Part shown: positions 1 to 5,661 of the stretch, in pieces
Position numbering within the stretch: the first letter of the stretch is position 1
Layout of the letters: every line of letters begins with the position of its first letter
Source of the DNA: Planctomycetota bacterium
GTDB taxonomy: Bacteria > Planctomycetota > MHYJ01 > JACQXL01
Assembly (NCBI GenBank): GCA_016208805.1
Contig: JACQXL010000028.1
Location: 1 to 19,829, forward strand
Direction: 5' to 3'
Length of the DNA stretch: 19,829 nt
Notes under the pieces: generated by a model
Database searches by the model: none
What the model saw: the letters and a program-made list of their open reading frames with translations, nothing else
Told to the model about the DNA's origin: nothing
Program-made: the position numbers and the translations under genes

Positions 1-101
1 ACTCAGAATGACCATGCCATGCCGCACCACGCGATGCCGCATGGCGTCGTGGCGTGGCACTTTTTGGGTGGTTTATTTCCCATTTCGCAAGAGTTCAGTA
101 A
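1..101 (+). repeat. Composite dispersed repeat with CAGAATGAC and CGCAAGAGTTCAGTAA modules
   Basis: Bases 66-101 match 4102-4137 at 34 of 36 positions, and the core TTTCGCAAGAGTTCAGTAA at 83-101 recurs in inverse orientation at 3885-3903 and 3977-3995. The left part starts with CTCAGAATGAC, the same module seen at 4084-4094, and then carries an imperfect hairpin (about 14-59) instead of the short linker found at the other copy. The element is therefore modular, with a constant frame and a variable hairpin insert. Confidence 0.8.
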
Positions 102-122
102 AATGTGTGACGTCACACATTT
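101..122. promoter_or_regulatory. 22-bp perfect palindrome, possible regulator site
   Basis: The sequence AAATGTGTGAC is followed directly by its exact reverse complement. The outer seven bases on each side (AAATGTG/CACATTT) equal the ends of the 22-bp E. coli CRP consensus, but the centre does not match, and no gene starts just downstream. It abuts a dispersed repeat, so it may be part of a mobile palindrome and not an operator. Confidence 0.3.
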
Positions 123-216
123 AGACCGGGATCCGTCATTTCAACCCCGCATAAGTGCCACGTCATACCGACATGGTGTGACGGGATGTCGTTGCGACTC
201 CACAGGGACTTTTAAG

Positions 217-245
217 CCCCGCCCTTTCTGGCGGAAAGAGCGGGG
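217..245. repeat. Hairpin of the CCCCGC...CTTTC family
   Basis: CCCCGC (217-222) pairs with GCGGGG (240-245), and the inner CTTTC pairs with GAAAG, giving an almost continuous stem. A related and longer hairpin with CCCCGCTCTTT arms lies at 19333-19393, at the other end of the window. The two appear to be members of one dispersed family. Confidence 0.6.
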
Positions 246-452
246 TAAGAGTCTCGTCTGAGCGCCATAAGGACGCCATGGCGCTTCGGCGCCACGAGTC
301 CCTGTTAAGACGGTTTCTCTTTCACCCATCAGGTTCACCTTCTTTTTGTCAAGTCGTCTTTTCCCCTTTAATTATAAGGTTCCCCAGTGCTTTGTCTATA
401 ATTTTCCGTGTTTCATATGACGGATATGGGTTAGATTCGCTGGCTCACTACA

Positions 453-476
453 AGCCCCTCGCCGGGGCTGATTTTT
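453..476 (+). terminator. Terminator-like hairpin
   Basis: AGCCCC (453-458) and GGGGCT (464-469) form a stem with a 5-base loop. On the + strand it is followed by GATTTTTA, as in a weak intrinsic terminator. No + strand gene ends here and the minus-strand side lacks a T-run, so it may simply be another palindromic repeat that happens to lie downstream of the dcw operon. Confidence 0.25.
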
Positions 477-489
477 ACAGGTTCGCCCT

Positions 490-503
490 CCCGCCAGGGC
501 GGG
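490..503. repeat. CCCGCC-AG-GGCGGG palindrome
   Basis: This is a perfect 6-bp stem with a 2-base loop. The same CCCGCC/GGCGGG stem with varying loops occurs at 15132-15147, 15259-15275 and 19491-19506, twice within coding sequence. Confidence 0.6.
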
Positions 504-522
504 ACTGCCGAAGGGTCTGGGT

Positions 523-544
523 ATATCTGTGTTAATCTGTGGTT
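523..544 (-). repeat. CCACAGAT-type dispersed repeat at the parB stop
   Basis: Read on the minus strand this is AACCACAGATTAACACAGATA, one of at least four copies of the CCACAGAT(G/A)AACACAGAT repeat in the window (others near 3795-3853, 4513-4543 and 17333-17370). The stop codon of parB lies inside it. Confidence 0.75.
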
Positions 545-1440
545 GCAATTGCTTTCAGGATACGTTGGAGGTCGTCCTCTTTATGATACGATAAAGAAAT
601 AGAGCCGAAAAGGAATTGGTCTCCGAACTTAGCGTGGTGAATATTCACATTGATGTTATCCGGCAGTTTTCGCCTGAGTCGTTCCGCGCACTCACGGAGT
701 TGCGGGTCATTTCCCGGATGAAGTTGTTTAAGTTGAGGCGACCGGGCCGCAGGGGTGGTGCTGATTCCTCTGGGATGGAGATAGGCATCAACCAGTATCC
801 TGAGATGCCGGACCGAGAGGTCTTCATTCTTGACCCTCTGCCAGATTTTCAGGCGCAGTTTTGAATCAGGCACGGCTAAGATGGCGATGGCGTGTCCGAC
901 CGACCGTGTTTGGCGTCTAATATCCTCCTGTATCTCCTGCGGCAGGTCTAAAAGGCGGATAAAGTGCGTAATCGTGGTCCGGCCAACGCCCACCCGCTCG
1001 GCCACCTGCTGATGGGTCAGATGAAAAGTGTCGGCCAACCGCTTGTATGCCTGGGCCCGCTCAATCGGGTTGAGGTCTTTGCGGTGGGTATTTTCTATCA
1101 GCGCCCATTCTAACATCTGGCGGTCGTCGGCCTCTTTGACCACAGCCGGGATGGTCTGTTTTTTGAGGGCCTGACAGGCCCGGAAACGCCGCTCGCCCAT
1201 AATAATCTCATACTTATCCGATTGTTTAGGAACCTGTCTGACGATGATGGGCTCTAAGACGCCGGCCGTCTTGATAGAGTCCATCAATTCCTGAAGCCCG
1301 GCCTGGTCTATGGCCTGGCGGGGCTGGAAGCGGTTCGGGATGATACAGTCCAACTCTATCTCCCGAATTTCTTTACCCGTTCCGGGTTCTCGCTCTGAGA
1401 ACCCGTCAGGGTTCGTAGAGTGGTTTGGTTTCTTTTCCAT
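532..1440 (-). CDS. parB: ParB/Spo0J-family CTPase-clamp DNA-binding protein
   Basis: The product is a 302-residue chromosome-partitioning ParB-family protein. Its N-terminal CTP-binding domain has GERRFRA at about 82-88 and ENTHRKDL at about 116-123. A helix-turn-helix follows at about 141-160 (LTHQQVAERVGVGRTTITHF), and a C-terminal dimerisation-like segment spans about 245-298. In the family these proteins load at parS and slide as CTP-gated clamps. It overlaps the end of murG by 35 bases and is the last gene of the cluster; no parA is in the window. The first 25 or so residues are unlike ParB and are encoded partly by a GAGAACCC/GGGTTCTC hairpin, so the ancestral start may be nearer residue 26. 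The last residues (ATTD, then stop) come from a dispersed repeat. Family assignment is firm; the partner and parS sites are unknown. Confidence 0.9.
   Translation of the reverse strand: MEKKPNHSTNPDGFSEREPGTGKEIREIELDCIIPNRFQPRQAIDQAGLQELMDSIKTAGVLEPIIVRQVPKQSDKYEIIMGERRFRACQALKKQTIPAVVKEADDRQMLEWALIENTHRKDLNPIERAQAYKRLADTFHLTHQQVAERVGVGRTTITHFIRLLDLPQEIQEDIRRQTRSVGHAIAILAVPDSKLRLKIWQRVKNEDLSVRHLRILVDAYLHPRGISTTPAARSPQLKQLHPGNDPQLRECAERLRRKLPDNINVNIHHAKFGDQFLFGSISLSYHKEDDLQRILKAIATTD
1384..1412. repeat. Hairpin repeat in the murG/parB overlap
   Basis: GGGTTCTC (1384-1391) pairs with GAGAACCC (1397-1404), and ACCC/GGGT at 1401-1412 forms a second small stem. The element encodes roughly residues 10-19 of the ParB-like protein and the last codons and stop of murG. 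Confidence 0.6.
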
Positions 1441-2533
1441 AATTCATGATATACCGGGCAATGGTCGTGCCGGCATTCGGTTTGGCTAACGCAGATGACC
1501 TCGCTGACATCTGTTTTAATCTATCATCATCCCGGAACAATTGGATGATTTCGGGCATACGGGAATCGAGCTCTGACTGCCGGATAAACAGCCCGGCCCC
1601 CATCTTGGCAACCTCCTGTGCGTTCAGGGTCTGGTGGTCATCCGCGGCATAGGGATACGGCACCAACACCACCGGCAGTCCGAATGCGGTCATCTCGGCA
1701 ATGGCGATGCCGCCGGCCCGGCTCACAACCAAATCCGCCGCCTGATAAACCGCGGCCATATCCTCATAAAACGGCGCCACAAAGGCCTGAATACCGGCCT
1801 GCTCGTAAGCGGATTTAACCATATTAAAATCTTTCTCGCCGGTCAGGTGGATGATGCCAATGCGCTGAGATGCGAGATGCGAGATACGAGATACAACCGC
1901 CTGATTGAGCGCTTCGGCGCCCTGACTGCCGCCGATAATGGCCAACACCCTCTTACCACGAAGACACGAAGGCACGAAGGATTTAGAGTCTTTGAGTCTT
2001 TGTGGTGAATCCGTTACATCTCTCCTGAGCGGACTGCCACTGTGAATAACATTGTTACGCCGATATAAATACCTTTTGGTTCCTGACCATTGGCAGAATA
2101 TCCGTTTGGCAAACGGGCTCAAAAGCCGGGTAATCCGGCCGGGCAGGAGGTTCTGTTCCAGCATCACCACCGGAATCCCTTTCAACAGCGCAATCACCAA
2201 GGGAGCAAACGAACCGTAGCCGCCCAGCCCGACCACCACATCAGGCCTGAAACTACCCCGACGCCCTGGTCGGGACTCCGTTGCGACTCCGCACAACTGC
2301 CTTCCGGCCTGAATAATAAACAACGGGCTAAATGATAACCGGGGCGAGGGCAAGGCGTAGTATTTGAACCCATATCGGGCCAGTTGCTTGCTATCAAACG
2401 GCCTTTGGGTGCAAAGGAACAATATTGCGGATTGCGGATTGTGGATTGCGGATTTAAGAGATAGTTCCTGCGCTAATGCAATGCCCGGGAAGAGATGCCC
2501 GCCCGTGCCACCGCCAGTAAGTAAAACCCTCAT
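1406..2533 (-). CDS. murG: UDP-GlcNAc:lipid I N-acetylglucosaminyltransferase MurG
   Basis: MurG adds GlcNAc to lipid I at the inner face of the membrane, forming lipid II. The N-terminal glycine-rich loop TGGGTGGHLFPG (6-17), GLGGYGSF (102-109), LEQN (125-128), GGSQGAEALN (201-210), the sugar-nucleotide site SRAGGIAIAE (271-280) and PYPYAADDHQ (292-301) are all present, so the protein looks active. At 375 residues it is slightly long. Four segments are encoded by dispersed repeats: residues 27-37, 81-93, 176-193 and 214-223. By comparison with recalled MurG sequences they lie between the core strands and helices, at predicted loops or at the edge of a variable helix. The start at 2533 is the only one before the glycine loop; a repeat abuts it and I see no Shine-Dalgarno site. 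The stop lies in a hairpin shared with parB. Confidence 0.95.
   Translation of the reverse strand: MRVLLTGGGTGGHLFPGIALAQELSLKSAIHNPQSAILFLCTQRPFDSKQLARYGFKYYALPSPRLSFSPLFIIQAGRQLCGVATESRPGRRGSFRPDVVVGLGGYGSFAPLVIALLKGIPVVMLEQNLLPGRITRLLSPFAKRIFCQWSGTKRYLYRRNNVIHSGSPLRRDVTDSPQRLKDSKSFVPSCLRGKRVLAIIGGSQGAEALNQAVVSRISHLASQRIGIIHLTGEKDFNMVKSAYEQAGIQAFVAPFYEDMAAVYQAADLVVSRAGGIAIAEMTAFGLPVVLVPYPYAADDHQTLNAQEVAKMGAGLFIRQSELDSRMPEIIQLFRDDDRLKQMSARSSALAKPNAGTTIARYIMNYGKETKPLYEP
1867..1894. repeat. Four 7-bp tandem units (GAGATNC) inside murG
   Basis: GAGATGC, GAGATGC, GAGATAC and GAGATAC stand head to tail. They encode residues 214-223 of MurG (VSRISHLASQ), replacing the helix between the GGSQGAEALN segment and the IHLTGEKD strand with repeat-derived sequence. 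Confidence 0.75.
1955..2008. repeat. 54-bp ACCACGAAGAC-type inverted repeat inside murG
   Basis: The ends ACCACGAAGACACGAAG and CTTTGAGTCTTTGTGGT are imperfect inverted repeats. The length is 54 bases, exactly 18 codons, and it encodes residues 176-193 just before the GKRVLAIIGGSQGA strand. Related modules (CACAAAG/CTTTGTG) occur at 19425-19478. Confidence 0.8.
2256..2292 (-). repeat. 37-bp GC-rich element, copy in murG
   Basis: Read on the minus strand it begins GCGGAGTCGCAACGGAGTCC and ends GCGTCGGGG. It closely matches the copies at 12295-12331 (mraZ) and 18676-18712 (deacetylase). It encodes residues 81-93 of MurG, including ESRPGRRG, immediately before the FRPDVVVGLGG strand. Confidence 0.85.
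2424..2455. repeat. GGATTGC-type repeat inside murG
   Basis: Units of ATTGCGG/ATTGTGG stand in tandem. They encode MurG residues 27-37 (KSAIHNPQSAI), between the first helix and the LFLCTQ strand where other MurG proteins have a short loop. Confidence 0.75.
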
Positions 2534-2647
2534 AATGACTAATGACGAAATCAGAATGACGAAAGAATTCCCAAATGACCAAATGACTAATTTGTCATTA
2601 TATAATTAGAGCATTCTTTCGTTATTCGTCATTAGACATTCGTCATT
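2534..2647. repeat. Inverted repeat of AATGACGAA modules between ftsW and murG
   Basis: The 120-base ftsW-murG spacer is almost entirely one inverted repeat: AATGAC/TAATGACGAA/ACGAAAGAA on the left mirrors TTCTTTCGT/TTCGTCATTA/GTCATT on the right. It touches the murG start codon, leaving no room for a normal ribosome binding site. Confidence 0.75.
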
Positions 2648-2653
2648 TTATAT

Positions 2654-3784
2654 TTAACCCCGTGCGTATTGGGGTAAGGTTTCTGATATATTAGCAGGTT
2701 CCGCCTGGCGTGCAATATTAATGAGTATTCCCATTGCGAGCATAAAGGCCAGGAGCGACGAGCCGCCGAAACTGATGAACGGCAGCCCAATACCTTTGGT
2801 CGGCAGTGCCGCAGTCACCACGGCAATATTAATCAGCGCCTGGAGCGCCACCATCAGGGTCACGCCCAGGGCCAGCAGTGTGCCGCCGGTATCGCCCACG
2901 GCAAACGCCACCTTGCGGCCATACCAGAATAGGCCAAAGAATAATAGCACCACCACGAAACTGCCGATGAATCCAAGTTCCTCGCCGATGATGGACAATA
3001 TAAAATCGGTGTGCTGTTGGGGCAGATAGAAAAGTTTCTGGTAGGACAATCCCAGCCCGACGCCGGTGATACCGCCCGAGCCCAGCCCAATCAGCGCCTG
3101 ATGTATCTGGTAGCCCTTGCCGCTGGTATCGCTCTGCGGGTTCAGGAATACGGCCAACCGGTTCTGGACGTGCGGATAGCATTGGACGACCACAAATAAG
3201 GCAAGCAATGCAACCAGAAGCCCGATAGGCACGACGTAGGTCAGCCGGATACCGCTAATCACCAGAAAAACAGCGCAGATGAGCGTGATAAATACGGCCG
3301 TGCCGATATCCGGTTCAATCAGAATCAATAATACGGTCGTGCCGACCATAAACGCCAGCGGCACAAACCCATCCTTGAATCGTTTCACCCTCTCCGGGTC
3401 CTTGCTGATAAAGTGCGCCATATAGAGGATGATGGCCAGTTTGGCGAATTCGGACGGCTGGAACCCGACCGGCCCGAACCGCAGCCAGCGCCGTGCGCCG
3501 CCGGCCGAATGGCCGATGCCCGGAATCAATACCAGTATCAACAATAACCAGGCCGCGCCAACCATAAATGGACTCAACCTCAGCCATTCCTGATACGAAA
3601 CCCGCTTGGCCAGCAGCAGCGCCGCCACTGATATGATAATCCAGAGTAACTGGCGTTTGAAGAAGAAGTAACCGTCATTGATTTTGACCTCGGCCTGGAA
3701 GAAACTGCTGCTGTAAACCATAATGATGCCGAAGGCGACCAGAGCCAGGACGATAAGCAGAATTTTGTATTCGGTCTTTAACAT
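2654..3784 (-). CDS. ftsW: Peptidoglycan glycosyltransferase FtsW (SEDS family)
   Basis: FtsW polymerises lipid II into septal glycan strands together with its partner transpeptidase FtsI, which is encoded in the same cluster. The 376-residue protein is highly hydrophobic with about ten membrane segments. SEDS hallmarks are present: GARRWLRFG and FQPSEFAK (about 96-115), EPDIGTAVF, GKGYQIHQALIGLGSGG, the QQHTDFI/IIGEELGF region and LPTKGIGLPFISFGGSS near the C-terminus. I place the start at MLKTEYKI (3784). An upstream in-frame ATG at 3808 would add MFICGFRY, which is only the translation of a dispersed repeat. The gene follows a GxxExxY gene and not the usual murD. Confidence 0.95.
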   Translation of the reverse strand: MLKTEYKILLIVLALVAFGIIMVYSSSFFQAEVKINDGYFFFKRQLLWIIISVAALLLAKRVSYQEWLRLSPFMVGAAWLLLILVLIPGIGHSAGGARRWLRFGPVGFQPSEFAKLAIILYMAHFISKDPERVKRFKDGFVPLAFMVGTTVLLILIEPDIGTAVFITLICAVFLVISGIRLTYVVPIGLLVALLALFVVVQCYPHVQNRLAVFLNPQSDTSGKGYQIHQALIGLGSGGITGVGLGLSYQKLFYLPQQHTDFILSIIGEELGFIGSFVVVLLFFGLFWYGRKVAFAVGDTGGTLLALGVTLMVALQALINIAVVTAALPTKGIGLPFISFGGSSLLAFMLAMGILINIARQAEPANISETLPQYARG

Positions 3785-3794
3785 ATACCTGAAA

Positions 3795-3853
3795 CCACAG
3801 ATGAACACAGATAAACACTGATTTAATCTTTATTCATCTGTGTTTATCTGCAG
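3795..3853. repeat. Inverted pair of CCACAGAT repeats upstream of ftsW
   Basis: CCACAGATGAACACAGATAA starts at 3795, and an inverted copy (TTCATCTGTGTTTATCTGCAG) ends at 3853. Together they can form a hairpin just upstream of the ftsW start and supply the in-frame ATG at 3808. Confidence 0.75.
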
Positions 3854-3880
3854 TTCTTACATTACGAGTCTTTTGTACTC

Positions 3881-4064
3881 TAACTTACTGAACTCTTGCG
3901 AAACGCCCCCTCTGTCATTCTGAACGGAGCGAAGCGGAGTGAAGAATCTGCATTTTATGAGGGTTTGGGACGTAACTTACTGAACTCTTGCGAAACGCCC
4001 CCTATGTCATACTGAACGGAGCGAAGCGGAGTGAAGAATCTGCATTTTATGAGGGTTTGGGACG
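3881..4064. repeat. 92-bp tandem duplication of a composite dispersed repeat
   Basis: Units 3881-3972 and 3973-4064 are each 92 bases and differ at two positions (TCTGTCATTCTG versus TATGTCATACTG). Each carries the TTACTGAACTCTTGCGAAA module, the TCATTCTGAACGGAGCGAAG module and GAAGAATCTGCATTTTATG. The second unit and the inverted copy that follows encode the unusual C-terminal tail of the GxxExxY gene. Confidence 0.9.
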
Positions 4065-4488
4065 AGATTCTTCGCCCTACGGGCTCAGAATGACACTCTC
4101 CGGGTGGTCTTTTTCCCATTTCGCAAGAGTTCAGTAACTTAGGTTTAGCAAAGTTTAAAATGAGCCCTACCCGGTATCCGCTTGCCTTCAAGTAATTTAA
4201 TAATTGGGCTTCATGAATTTTGGATATTCCTTCAGCCACCTTCAATTCAATTATTACTTTATCCTCAACCACGATATCAGCAATATAAGTTCCTGCCACA
4301 ATCTCTTTGTAACGGACCTTCATTTCCTTTTGAGTTTCCACTTTTAACTTTCGTTGCTCAAGTTCGTAAACCAAAGAGTTTTCATATACCTTTTCCATAA
4401 AACCACATCCCAAAGTATTATGCACCTCAAAAGCCCCATTAAGTATTCCAGAGGTTATTTCTTTATGCTCAAACCTGCCGTTTTCCAT
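3955..4488 (-). CDS. GxxExxY-family protein with repeat-encoded C-terminal tail
   Basis: The core of about 125 residues has the family signature GFMEKVY, followed by YIADIVVEDKVIIELKVAE, which resembles a PD-(D/E)xK nuclease active-site strand pair, and ends at about ILNFAKPKL. The cellular function of this family is not established. The natural end should be near 4140, but the frame continues for about 55 residues through a composite repeat (LLNSCEMGKRPPGE... to the stop), so the tail is probably foreign to the fold. I prefer the start at MENGRFEHKE (4488); an upstream ATG at 4515 lies next to a CCACAGAT repeat. The gene sits between mraY and ftsW, where murD normally lies. It may be a passenger of the repeat-rich insertion. 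Confidence 0.85.
   Translation of the reverse strand: MENGRFEHKEITSGILNGAFEVHNTLGCGFMEKVYENSLVYELEQRKLKVETQKEMKVRYKEIVAGTYIADIVVEDKVIIELKVAEGISKIHEAQLLNYLKASGYRVGLILNFAKPKLLNSCEMGKRPPGECHSEPVGRRISSQTLIKCRFFTPLRSVQYDIGGVSQEFSKLRPKPS
4065..4141. repeat. Inverted copy of the composite repeat
   Basis: AGATTCTTCGCCCTACGGGC, CTCAGAATGACA and TTTCGCAAGAGTTCAGTAA appear in the opposite orientation to the tandem pair immediately to the left. The block 3973-4141 is therefore a large imperfect inverted repeat. Confidence 0.8.
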
Positions 4489-4512
4489 TATATTTAGATG
4501 CACACCGATATT

Positions 4513-4543
4513 CATCCGTGTCCATCTGTGTTTATCTGTGGTT
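4513..4543 (-). repeat. CCACAGAT-type repeat between mraY and the GxxExxY gene
   Basis: On the minus strand this reads AACCACAGATAAACACAGAT followed by GGACACGGATG. It begins at the mraY stop codon and fills the gap to the GxxExxY gene. Confidence 0.75.
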
Positions 4544-5613
4544 CAAAATATTTCTATCTTCAACGTAGCCAGCGACATTATGGCCAGAATCGCCGCGATA
4601 ATCCAGAAGCGGAGCGTAATCTTGGGCTCGCTCCAGCCGTTGAACTGGTAATGGTGATGGAGCGGCGCAATCTTGAAGATGCGCTTGCCCCAGCCCTGGT
4701 AAGAGATTATCTGCATCAGGACCGAGAGCGCCTCCATCACAAAGATTGCGCCGACCAGGAACAAGACCAGTTCCCCGAGCACGCCGCCCAGGGCGACCGC
4801 GCCGACATTGCCCATAAAAACCTCGGCCGGGAAGCCGTTGAACCACAAAAACCCGATACAGGCGCCGATAAAGCCGGCCATAAATACGGTCAACTCGCCC
4901 GTGCCGGGCATATACGGCACCTCCAGATGACGGGTGTAGTCAAACCGTCCCGTGATATAAACAATCACCGCATAGGCCAGACCGGCCATTATCAGGCAAC
5001 CGGTGGCCAGGCCGTCCAGCCCGTCCGTCAGGTTGACCGCATTGGAACTGGCCACAATCACCAGCGCCACAAAGAACGGATAAACCAGCCCCATCTCAAA
5101 CGAGGTCTTAACCAGCGGCAGGTATAATTCGGTGCCCTGTGGAAATTTATCAGGATTCAGATTGAAATAGTTCCATAACCCGAAGCCAATCCCTAACCCG
5201 ATGATTATCTGGCCCAGGAGTTTGAATGACTTGCTGATGCCGCCCTTCTTGACCGATTTAAGTTTGACGATATCGTCATAATAACCGAGCAGGCCGAGCC
5301 CTAATGTCAGCAGGAGCGCATAGACGACAAAGATATTGCTGGTCCGGGCGAACAGGAATGTAATCACCAAAAGCGCGGCCAGGACAATAACCCCGCCCAT
5401 CGTCGGCGTATCGGCCTTGTGGCGATGGAGTTCTATCAGTTTATCGGAATCCTTTTTCTCCACCCGTTCCATTACCTTTTTAGATTTAAGATACCTGCTA
5501 AGAACCGGCAGTAATACCACGCAGAACAGGAACGACAGGACGGCGGCGAATGAGGCACGAAAAGTGATGTAGCGGAATTGTTCCACCAGCGGGGTTATCA
5601 AGTAATAGAGCAT
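4543..5613 (-). CDS. mraY: Phospho-N-acetylmuramoyl-pentapeptide transferase MraY
   Basis: MraY transfers phospho-MurNAc-pentapeptide to undecaprenyl phosphate, making lipid I in the inner membrane. The 356-residue polytopic protein has HKADTPTMGG (65-74), GYYDD (110-114), SSNAVNLTDGLDG (189-201), FNGFPAEVFMGNVG (258-271) and the HHH motif (319-321) followed by YQFNGWSEPK. These are the known Mg2+ and substrate-binding motifs. Its length is normal and no repeat interrupts it. It follows murF after 48 bases. The stop codon abuts a dispersed repeat. Confidence 0.97.
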   Translation of the reverse strand: MLYYLITPLVEQFRYITFRASFAAVLSFLFCVVLLPVLSRYLKSKKVMERVEKKDSDKLIELHRHKADTPTMGGVIVLAALLVITFLFARTSNIFVVYALLLTLGLGLLGYYDDIVKLKSVKKGGISKSFKLLGQIIIGLGIGFGLWNYFNLNPDKFPQGTELYLPLVKTSFEMGLVYPFFVALVIVASSNAVNLTDGLDGLATGCLIMAGLAYAVIVYITGRFDYTRHLEVPYMPGTGELTVFMAGFIGACIGFLWFNGFPAEVFMGNVGAVALGGVLGELVLFLVGAIFVMEALSVLMQIISYQGWGKRIFKIAPLHHHYQFNGWSEPKITLRFWIIAAILAIMSLATLKIEIF

Positions 5614-5661
5614 AAGGTTAGAATATCAGCCCAGCCCCTGTGCACCCGACTGATCGGCCGC

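Larger units (their letters stand above)
1..531. other. Gene-free repeat-rich end of the dcw cluster
   Basis: I see no convincing gene in these 531 bases downstream of parB. The open frames here have no recognisable protein pattern and run through palindromes. The stretch is a mosaic of dispersed repeats and hairpins: a composite repeat at 1-101, a 22-bp palindrome at 101-122, a stem-loop at 217-245, a 6-bp stem with TTCG loop at 279-294, a stem at 453-469, a CCCGCC/GGCGGG stem at 490-503 and a CCACAGAT-type repeat at 523-544. A short piece near 191-200 (TTGCGACTCC) resembles part of the 37-bp element found inside murG. Confidence 0.7.

Noticed and set aside
19..535. Open frames on both strands in the left end
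   Set aside because: They run through palindromes and repeats, have no protein-like pattern and no start signals.
1867..1894. Possible CRISPR-like array from regularly repeated units
   Set aside because: The units are 7 bp in direct tandem without spacers and are translated within murG. No spaced repeat array or cas gene is present.
3785..3808. FtsW start at 3808 (adding MFICGFRY)
   Set aside because: The added residues are only the translation of a CCACAGAT repeat, and MLKTEYKI at 3784 gives a normal FtsW N-terminus.
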